This document shows, in pieces, positions 35,057-44,174 of a stretch of 64,000 nt of DNA. Numbering within the stretch: position 1 is the first letter of the stretch; each line of letters opens with the position of its first letter. This stretch comes from Selaginella moellendorffii. Its lineage: Eukaryota; Streptophyta; Lycopodiopsida; Selaginellales; Selaginellaceae. Position numbers and translations under genes: made by a program. The stretch lies in NCBI RefSeq assembly GCF_000143415.4, contig NW_003314350.1:248001-312000 (forward strand). Direction: 5' to 3'. The notes beneath the pieces were generated by a model. It did no database searches. It saw nothing but the letters and a program-made list of their open reading frames with translations, and had not been told where the DNA came from.

Positions 35057-38000
35057 TCCCCAAATAAAAATCACTTTTCTTCTTTATCAAGCTCCTCACC
35101 ACCTTTCATCAAAGCCACCACCAATTCCCGCAACTTCCACATCCCATGTCTCCTTTCTTTCACCGGACAATCAGGACTCAAGGCTCTAGCGCTACTGGAC
35201 TCGGGTGCAACTTCTTGCTTCATGGACATGGACTTTGTTGCCCAACATCACATTCCTCTTTCTCCTATCATACGGGATTCGAGGGTTGAAGGCATCGGTA
35301 GGCATTTTGTGTCTCCATCTTCTGGACTTAGGGAAACGTTGCTTGTTCGAGTACACATTAGGTCCACCATCACCGATATCACCTTCAACATCATCAACAG
35401 CAAGTCCTCCTCTGTGGTGCTTGGCCTTCCTTGGTTTCAACTACACTAGCCTCAGATCTGTTGGAAGGAATTACAGCTCATCTCTCCCACATCACCATTT
35501 CCCACGGCTTCCCCTGCTGTTCATCGAGTCCGAATCAGGAAAAGTTCCTTAACCTCAAATCGGGGTTCTGTTCCTGACTCTACGAAGTTTTCACCCTCTT
35601 CTTTTCCCTCTCTTCCATCTTACACTGGACAGTATCCTCGTCTCATCATTCCATTTAGTCATACACCTCCTCTTATCTCCACAATCACTATGAAAGAACT
35701 CCTTCCTGAAGAACCTATCTTCCTTTTTGCTTTGCATGTTTCTCCTGTCAGTCTTCCTGAGAAGTATCATGATTTTGGGGATGTGTTTGACAAGAAAAAT
35801 CCTAGTGTACTACTTGTTCATTGGCCTTATGACTGTCCCATTGATTTACAAGAAGGAGCATCACCTCCATGGGGGCCTATCTACGGGTTATCCCCGTCCG
35901 AGCTTAAGGCCCTTAAAAAGTACGTGGATGAGAACTTTACCTCGGGGTACATTTAGCATTCGCAGTCCCCAACTGAAGTGCCTGTCTTCTTTGTCAAGAA
36001 GAAGGATGGGAGTTTGCAGCTAGTCATCGACTACCGAGGTTTGAACAAGGTGACTATTCGGAACTGTTATCCGCTGCCCCTGATCTCAAACCTGTTGGAA
36101 CACCTCGACGGTGCCTGCTTCTTCACCAAGATCGACCTCCATGGAGCATACAACTTGATCCAGATCCGGCCTAACGATGAATGGAAGACTGTGTTCCAAA
36201 CCCGCTATGGCCACTTTGAGTACACTGTCATGCCATTTGGCTTGACAAATGCTTCAGCAATTTTCCAACACATGGCGAATGATGTCTTTTGGGAGTTTCT
36301 TGATCAGATGGTGATCGTCTACCTTAATGACATCCTCATCTACTAAAAAACTCAAGAGGAGCACGATAAGCATGTGCGCAAGGTGCTGGCGAAGCCGCAG
36401 GAACATGGCCTATACACGAAGCTTGAGAAGTGTTCTTTCGATCAAGAGTTTGTGGAGTTCCTTGGGTACATTGTCACTCCTGAGGGTATCACGATGGATC
36501 CTGCCAAAGTCAAGACTATTCTCGAATGGGAGCAATCAATGTCAGATATTCAGGTTTTTCTTGGCTTCGCTAACTTCTACCGCAAATTCATAATGGATCA
36601 CTACTCTGACATTGTCCTTCCTCTCATGCATATCACTTGCAAGGATGTTCCCTTCTCTTGGTCTGCTGCTTCCCAACAGGCCTTCGACACACTCAAAGCG
36701 GCTTTCAGTTCTGCTCCCGTCTTGATCTATGCTGATCCCTCACAACCTTTCTTCATCAAGGCTAATGCCTCTGACTTTGCCATCGGTGTTGTGTTGTCTC
36801 AACTCGGAGTAGATCAGGAATTTCATCTAGTCACTTTCCATTCTCAGAAATTCCAGCCTGTAGAGATCAATTACAAAATCCACAACAAAGAGCTCCTTGC
36901 CATCGTAGATTCCTTTGGAGAGTGGTGTCATTTCTTGGAGGGGGCAAACCATCAAACAACAATCTAGACGGATCACAAAAATCTTGAGTACTTTGCCACT
37001 TCCCGAGTTTTGAGCCGTCGTCAGGCAAGGTGGGCACAATTCCTAAGTTGGTTTGACTTTGTTATCAAGTATAGACTTGGAAAGCTTCAACGCCTTCCTG
37101 ATGCTTTTTCAAGGTGCTCCTATCTCAGTCTTAGGCCTGGTAATTCTGCCTTCGATCAACAGGATCAGGTTATCCTCAGCCCTGATCAGCTTCAAGTTAT
37201 GGCAATTTCCTTGGCCCCTCAGGACTCCTCCTTGATGGATGCAATCAGAAACGATCTTCAATCTGACGACCTCGCCAGTGACATTTTCCCCCATCTTCAG
37301 GCTGGACACCCAGTGACTCCTGACTGCCGGCGATTTGACGAGTTTGAGTTCTTAGATGGCTTGTTGTACCGTGGGGAGCAGCTTTACATTTCTGAAGGTG
37401 ATGCTCGAAAGTTGGTCCTGATGGCGTGCCACGATAACCCAACTGCTGGTCATTTCGGCATTGCGAAAACCTATGAGCTGGTTGCACGGGACTTTTGGTG
37501 GCCTCACATGGACGACTACATCAAAGCTTTTGTTACCTCCTGTGACACTTGCGCCAGGAATAAAGTACCTCGCCACCTTCCTTTAGGTTTGCTTCGTTCG
37601 CTCCCGATCCCTTTAGATCCTTGGGAATCCATCTCCATGGATTTCTTGAGTGATCTTTCGAGTTCTAGAGGCTTCAACATCATTTTAGTCGTGGTGGATC
37701 ACTTCACAAAGATGGCACACTTCCTGCTGTGTACCAAGGAGTTTTCCAGCGAGGACATGGCAAAACTGGTATTCAAGGAAATTTTCTGACTTCATGGGAT
37801 TTCTGTAGATGTTGTTTCGGATCGGGGACCTCAATTCATCTCTCATTTATGGCAATGGTTCTTGCAGCTGCTTGGAGTGAAGGCCAACCTCTCTTCGGCG
37901 TATCATCCTCAAACTAATGGACAGTCCGAGCAAATGATTCAGACATTGGAATAATTCCTGAGGTGCTTCATCAATTATCATCAAGATGACTGATTCAATA

Positions 38001-38782
38001 TCCTTCCCCTTGCTGAGTTCTCCTATAACAATTATGTTCACTCCTCCCTTCGAGTTTCCTCCTTCTTTGCGAACTCTGGCCGAAATCCCCGATTCAATCT
38101 CTCACTTCCTTCTCCATCCGAATCCCCTCATTCAAATGCCCGCTATGAGGCATTTGTCTCCAACCTCTAGGAAATCCACAACTCCATCTCCTTCCACCTC
38201 CATCGTGCTCAGGAATCTTATAAAACATTTGCCAATTTCCATCGTCAGGATTGTCCCCCTTACAATATCAGGGATAAAGTCTAGCTCCTCAGGCGAAATA
38301 TCTCTACCATCAGGCCATGTCCCAAACTCGATTTCAAATGCCTTGGTCCTTTCCCTATCACTACCATCATTAATCGTGTCACTTATCACCTTGCACTTCC
38401 CTCCTCATATCAAATTCACCCCGTTTTTCACTCCTCTCTCCTTGAGCCTTATATTCCCAGTCCTATTCCAAATCGGGTCATTCCTCTGCCTCCACCAGTG
38501 CAGCTCAAGGATGGGAGTGAGTACAAGGTTTAGGACATCCTTGATTCCAAGATCTCACAGTCTAAACTTTACTATCTGGTAGATTGGAAGGGTTACGGAG
38601 CTAAGGAACGCACTTAGGAACTTGCGGGCAACCTGATTCATTCTCCTGACTTTGTTCAGGACTTCCACCACCCCTATCCTTCTCGTCCCAGTCTTCATTC
38701 TTTTTCTTCATCTCCCATCCCTCGCCGCCCATCTCATCCTCCTCTTTGTTCTCATTCACATCCTCGTTCCACTCGTTCTTGA
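35019..38782 (+). pseudogene. pol of the chromovirus (protease-RT-RNase H-integrase-chromodomain)
   Basis: The protease motif LLDSGAT has its Asp at 35198. RT runs from about 35,978; its catalytic YxDD box reads YLND (36,320-36,331), so the first Asp is Asn. RNase H starts near 36,760 with ANASD where family members have DASD. Integrase has the HHCC zinc site (37,430-37,560) and all three DDE acidic residues. The chromodomain lies near 38,515-38,680 (YYLVDWKGYG). In-frame stops begin at 35447, 35954, 36344, 36965, 37787, 37952, 37991, 38168, 38282, 38531 and 38615; the normal end is TGA 38780-38782. Most stops fit C-to-T or G-to-A change from CAG, CAA, CGA or TGG. Confidence 0.85.
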
Positions 38783-38790
38783 GGAGGGGG
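38781..38790 (+). other. Polypurine tract
   Basis: GAGGAGGGGG lies directly before the TG that opens the 3' LTR and overlaps the pol stop. It is the expected plus-strand primer site. Confidence 0.7.
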
Positions 38791-39170
38791 TGTTGTCAGG
38801 AATTGCCACATTCCTGACTCTCGCCAGATTCCTGACCTGTAGACCACATTCCTGACTCTCGAGACACTTCCCTATTCCTGACTCTCAAGACACTTCTCTA
38901 TTCCTGACTCTCTGATTTCCTGTATAATTCCTAAGTCTCAAGCCACATTCCTGATGATGATGTGGCACCTCCTCGACCTCAACTATATTTAGGCCATCTT
39001 TGATCCAAGAGTGGTGGAGCTTCATCAACCTATAGTATATATAAGTTAGCCTTGTTCCATTTTTCCACAATCTGAATCAACACCAGTCTAAGGCATTTTC
39101 TTCATTTCCACTAGCTTTTCTCTTTGTCTTCTACATTTTCTAGTCTTGATCTTATTAGGGGTCTTGACAC
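38791..39170 (+). repeat. 3' LTR of the chromovirus
   Basis: It starts TGTTGTCAGG after the polypurine tract and probably ends GGTCTTGACA near 39,170. The end is inferred from the TG...CA rule because no second LTR is in the window. The U3 part (38,808-38,960) holds about eight copies of ATTCCTGACTCTC or close variants. A TATATATAA box sits at 39,036-39,044. Confidence 0.65.
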
Positions 39171-40898
39171 TAGCTCTTGGAAAGAAAAACCACTAAGTGA
39201 ATTGATTGAGAGAGACCTTGCATGTATACCTCATGAAAAGGGACAAAAGTAGTGCTTATCTGAAAAATTTCCTTCTCTTCTCACCCTGTTTTGGTACACT
39301 TTGGCATTATTTAATGCAACAATGTCTTTTGGGGTTAAAAATACAATTATATTGCATTGAACATATATTAGAAGTTGTAAATAGAAGCTTTGTCACCACT
39401 ATACCCTTTGCTCATTCAGTGGGAATAGTTTTGCTAGAATATGTGTAGAGCAATATCTATGCCTCTTTGTGAAAGTGTGCACTATATGCCAATTCTATGT
39501 GTTTATATGTTTATGAAGGCATTGCATAAATTTGGCATAAAGAACCTAAAGCAAGCCATGAGCATACTAATCATCCCTCATATCAATTAAGCAATAGCAC
39601 TCCATAGTCAAAATTATCATTTTGAAGTACCAAATCAAATTGCACCACATCTCCCCCTAAAAGTGTTTAATCCACCATAAACACATTGTTATTGATATGT
39701 ATAGAAAGGGGCATTTCACTTGGTTATGAATTGAGGAACCACAGACTTGGCTCACTCTTATGCTCAAGTTTGAGTTCAAACTGTAGAAATATTGTGTTAT
39801 TATATTTACATATGTGAGTATAACTTTTGTTTTTCATTGCACACAATCACATTTTAATTTTTATAATAGTGTGCATTATAATATTTGCATAGGACATGCC
39901 ACATGCATAAACACTTCATGCCACACGTGCAACCATGTCATCTCCTTTTTTTTGACAATAGGATCATACATTCCAACTCATCTAGCATGCCATACAGCTC
40001 TATAATCTCTATCAATTCGCTAATATGCTCATCTAGTCTCTTTTGGGATTCTACTCCCGTAGAACAAACTTTTGTTCTTGGTGAAGAGTTTGAGCATCAT
40101 ATTGCAATATGTGTGGTATTTGTGATTTTCTGTTCTGAGGTAGAGATTTGCCAGACTCTAGATCAACACCCAACTGCATGTAACTGCTGAAGATCACAAA
40201 GTGTGTGCTCAATGCATCAAAGGCCTTCATCGAGCACAGCAATGGTGTGGTATACTTGACAATGGACAATAGCGAGCACATGGTGGCTCATGGCTAATGC
40301 TTCTCACAATTAACATCTATCATGCCTAGTTTAGCTGTGCTAGAATGGAAGTGATGTAGTGAGCACATCTAAATACATACATTCTTGCCATTCTTGCTAA
40401 ACTTTAGTGACAAAAAAGATGTTGATGTGGTAAATAGACTTACATGGATTAAGAACTCATATATGGCAATGCATGCCAATATATATATGCCATGAAAAAA
40501 AACATGGCATCCAAAAGATTATTTGTGAGTCATATATATGTTTTATAATTGTGTTTTAAATTCATAGATTTTGCAGCTTAATACATTCTTTTTGCCCCTA
40601 GGAGGTGTACCTTCCCCCAAAACCTGCATAAATTACTTGCCATAATAAACCCTGACTATGAAAATATTAAATCCTTTGGCAAAATAGTTTTTTATTAGAA
40701 AAAAATCAAAAGAAGATTTAAACCAATCTCCCCACAAAATGATGCCAAGCAATCTTGTCCTATGCAACTCTTAAGAGAGGTATGCTGCTCTGCTCCAGTA
40801 TCCATGCTTTCCACCAAGAAAGTTTCTTTGTGTGCAATAGTAATAGTGATATCTAGAAGCCATCATTCAAGTTTTGCCGATAATAAATTCCCACATTT
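39171..40898. other. Intergenic sequence, no gene seen
   Basis: This is AT-rich sequence with short open stretches only and no codon pattern or domain. I see no RNA gene. Confidence 0.5.
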
Positions 40899-41192
40899 TT
40901 GGTTTGCTTAAGCAAACCTAGGGATGGTAGTGGATATACCTAGAATATACTTGGATATTCTAGAATATTCTACCATTTAACGGTTGTTATTCATTTAGAT
41001 TAATCTTGTATTTATAATTTATAAACTTCCTTAAACCTTTTCTAGTATATTTTTTTTTATTCTACCATCTAATGGTTGATATGCAATAAAATTAATCTTG
41101 TATATATAAATTACAAACATGCTTATAATTATAAACTTTATTTGATCAATTGGATTAATATGTCATAATAACACTAGTGTTAAGCAAACCAA
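40899..41192. mobile_element. MITE, best-preserved copy with perfect 13-bp TIRs
   Basis: It starts TTGGTTTGCTTAA and ends TTAAGCAAACCAA, a perfect inverted repeat. The left end lies in the palindrome GGTTTGCTTAAGCAAACC. The interior matches the MITEs in the array units, including the repeated ATTAATCTTGTATTTATAA block. The element is 294 bp and non-coding. It is outside the tandem array, so the family is dispersed. Confidence 0.75.
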
Positions 41193-41519
41193 GCGTTGCT
41201 ACATGCAACGCGAAGCAATTTATTCTTGCTTGAGAAGAGCCAAGGTCAAAATTTAGCAAAGAAGGAAGAAAAAGATTATTATATTATCTTATAATCACCT
41301 AAAGAAGCTTGGAATTGGACATGACTAGTAACATTACTGCAGGTCTATGTGTTTTATTGTTGTAGAATAGATCTCATGTTTCTTGCAAAGTTTACAATTC
41401 AAGTTTTTTAGAGCGGCCAGATCCTCTTAGAACCTGGACGAAATTCGCCAAAGAAAGCTTCTCTAGACATGTCCAATTCCAAGCTTCTCTAGACGACTTG
41501 TCTAGAACAAAAGAACAAA

Positions 41520-42707
41520 CTATTGTGTCTTCTCCAACTTCTTCACTGATTCCAGGAGGAGCTGGTTCCACATATCCACAGCCCCTGGCAAGCACCAGTG
41601 CAAGCAATCATTTCGGATGTAGCGGCTGATCTCTCCTGCATATGGCGGGTGTGTTCTGTATGGCCCGGGGTGGCCGTCTGGCCGGAGGAAGGTGCTGTAC
41701 GTCACGTCCAGCACCCGCAGCCTGGAGCCATTGGATGGGTCGAACTTCCGTGCCTCGTCGCGCTGCACACGGTTGAGATTGCTCGGCAGCCACGGCAGCT
41801 CCACCTCACCGACGCCACCGCGTATGGCATCGCGTCAGAGTGCGTTGGCCGCGTACGGTTGCACGTCCCGCCGTTGCTCCACGTCCCGTGCTCGAAGTGG
41901 TCCGGAGACGCAGTACGGAGGAACGTGGTCCCATTGTAGCCGTCCAGCGTGGCGATGGAGCGGAGGGACGTACGGAATGCGAGCTCCAGCGCCGTGAGGA
42001 AGTGTACGTCAGTGTAGTTTACATGCGAGTACTTGTTGCAGCCCTCTCCACCTTTTTTATGTGACCACATTGAGACAAATTTGAATCGAGATTTGAGGAA
42101 CTCACCGGGGAAAGGGAGCAAAGAAGCGACTGCATGTGGTTCCTGGCGAGCGAGTCCCCAAAGAAGAGCATACTTTTGGCCCGCATGAGCTCGAGAAAGG
42201 TGGCGGGGTCGAAAAGTGGGAGCTCACAGTTGTGAGGCCGCCATCGCCAATGCAGGTAGCCCGTGTCAGGCCTCCCATTTCCCAGGCAGTTCTGGAGAAG
42301 CTGGATTTGATCGCAGGTGGAATTTGTATAGAGCGGTGGTGTCGAGTCGAAAATCCACTCGCCCTTGCTCAAATCGCAGGTATCTGTAGCATTTTAGTAT
42401 CCCTGAAACTTTGTTTCAAATCCAAATTACCTGAATTTGAGGAGGAGTTTTGGAGATCTGGGAGAATTGGAGCAACCGGGGAATTCTGGCTGCCACGGAC
42501 GAAGAAAACGTAGGTGAGGCAGCTGTTGAGCAGGACGACAATTGGCAGCCAGAATCGGATATTGTTGTTGTTGTAGTAGAACCACAAGAAGCTTCCAGTC
42601 TCCGAGGAGACCGATTGATCATGAGCAGAAGAATTGTTGCTGGCGGCCTTCGCAGAGGGTGAACTCCCAGATCCCTGGAGCAGCATTGTCATCTTGGATT
42701 CAAACAC
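41520..42707 (-). CDS. Trichome-birefringence-like (TBL/DUF231) O-acetyltransferase, internally shortened
   Basis: Members transfer acetyl groups to cell-wall polysaccharides in the Golgi. My model is join(41520..41762, 41810..42043... ) read on the minus strand as exons 42707-42431, 42383-42106, 42043-41810 and 41762-41520 (343 aa, all phases consistent). Seen: an N-terminal transmembrane anchor (FWLPIVVLLNSCLTYVFFV), the TBL block CDLSKGEWIFDSTPPLY, the GDS motif FFGDSLARNH with its catalytic Ser, the HFEHGTWSNGGTCNRT block, and the DxxH motif in NDCLHWCLPG. About 90-100 residues normally between the GDS and HFE blocks are missing. The last intron (41763-41809) could instead be coding with a 1-nt frameshift, since its translation resembles family sequence. 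It could be a young pseudogene. Confidence 0.65.
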
Positions 42708-43550
42708 AGAACAGCAGCAGCAGCATGATTATGATCAGGAAGGCTGGTTGTGGCAGAGGAATTGGAATTGGACATAGGAAGAAATGCTATCTCCATCAAT
42801 GGTGTGAGAGAAAGAAGAAAAGCGAGCAACTACATCTTGTTAGGAGGACATGATTCTCTTGCAGAGGGGAGTTAGAACAATGAATCAACTAATAGTGCCA
42901 TTGTACTTCCTGTTCTAAAACTCATTTTAAGCTTTTGTCATAAAGGTTGAACTGAAGAATGTTCAGCAGGGTGTTTTGGGCCAGGATGATCAAAGCACAC
43001 TCTTATCAGCTGTGCGTTCGTAGAGGAAAATATTGAAAAGCTGTCGTGGCCGTTTTAAAAAACTTGAATCATGAGACCCATGAGCATCAAAACAAGCTTA
43101 TCGATCGTGGTTAAGAAACTTGATCGTTCACAGATGGTTTGACTTGTTCGTATGACTGAGATGTTTGGTTGTTTAATGTTGTATGAAATGTTTGGTTTAC
43201 CCAATGAAAGCTCAGGCAAACAAACATAGTCCATTTATATTTCATGTTCATTCATTCAGCATCAGGGCTTTTGGGTTAATTTATATGCATAATTTTTTCT
43301 TTCCATATTTCATGCACACACAAGCCTACTTATATTGGAGATATTGGGCCCACCCAAGAAATATGAGACTGATGCATTCAAGCCAACCCTTGATTGTCTT
43401 AGATGGAGTGGCAATGTGGCAAACATAACTGTAGAGTTGGCTTGTAATCCTGCATAGTTCTGGCCGGACAGATTTTCTGATCAGGTTTTGGCGCTTCTGT
43501 GCATACAATTTTATTATCTTCTCACGTCATCTGTGATGTCCGCGAGAGTT
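42708..43550. other. Intergenic region
   Basis: It contains the probable promoter of the TBL gene and the 3' flank of the thioredoxin-like gene. No coding segment is supported. Confidence 0.5.
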
Positions 43551-44118
43551 CTAAGAGTGGAGCCAGACGCGATCACGGAGCCTCTGAGCTCCAACTCCGT
43601 AGAACTCGTCCACTTTGTCACCGTTGGAGTAGAACCGGAATGTGGGGGTGTAGCGCACGTCTTTGGTTTCGTCCGGGCACTCGTCTATGTCTGCGTAGAT
43701 GAACAGCGATCGCGGGTATTCGTTGCTAAGATTGCAAAACGTCGGGAGCATTTGTTTACACATAACACACCTGGATGCATCGAGAGAAGAAAAAGAAATA
43801 CATCAGCAAAGAAACCAAGAATGGTAAATCGTTACCATGATGCTCCAAAGCTCACGATCGTCTATCAGTGTATCAAAGCCAGATAGCAAAGAGAGCGAGA
43901 GAAATAAAAAAAAACTCATATAAGGGAAGAGGAATCTCTTTGAAGTACAGGCTCACCGTCTTCTTTGACGCCTTGGCCCGATCCAACAGCGACTTAAACT
44001 GTTCGTTGTTGCGTGCACTAACGAGATTCCCATGAAAGTTTACCGGTAAAGAATCGCCTCCAACACCATCCAGGGACGATGGCGCAGCAGCAGCACCGCT
44101 ACCTTCTGCAGCAGCCAT
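43551..44118 (-). CDS. Thioredoxin-like protein, plant TRX-like 3-3 type
   Basis: Three exons on the minus strand (44118-43957, 43861-43836, 43770-43551) give 135 aa in one frame. The middle exon is only 26 nt and encodes TIVSFGAS plus part of the active-site Trp. The active site reads W63-C-V-M-C67, a CxxC redox pair in place of the classic WCGPC, followed by KQMLPTF. The C-terminal half (FIYADIDECPDETKDVRYTP, then FRFYSNGDKVDEF) and the end VWLHS closely resemble Arabidopsis thioredoxin-like 3-3, a small thiol-disulfide oxidoreductase without a clear transit peptide. The first 25 residues are Ala/Gly/Ser-rich. Its stop lies 57 bp from the AP-2 alpha 3' end side's neighbour gene start region, so the block is compact. 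Confidence 0.85.
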
Positions 44119-44174
44119 TACAACCCTAGAGCGAGAAATGAGATAAAAGAAAACGGAGAAGAAGTACCGGTTAT

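Larger units (their letters stand above)
34188..39170 (+). mobile_element. Ty3/gypsy chromovirus retrotransposon, 5'-truncated
   Basis: Domain order is gag, protease, reverse transcriptase, RNase H, integrase, chromodomain and 3' LTR, as in chromoviruses. The 5' LTR, primer-binding site and gag start are missing; the gag frame opens at 34188, about 60 bp from the edge of the fold-back structure. Pol is one reading frame with about 11 stops and no frameshifts. Catalytic Asp codons of RT and RNase H both read Asn. The element is dead as it stands. Confidence 0.9.

Noticed and set aside
35450-35690. Break in pol between protease and RT as evidence for two separate genes
   Set aside because: The frame is the same on both sides and only a TAG at 35447-35449 interrupts it; the spacer reads through in frame.
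37986-38582. A 198-codon Ser/Pro-rich plus-strand frame
   Set aside because: It lies out of frame over the integrase C-terminal region and chromodomain of the retrotransposon, whose frame is marked by recognisable motifs.
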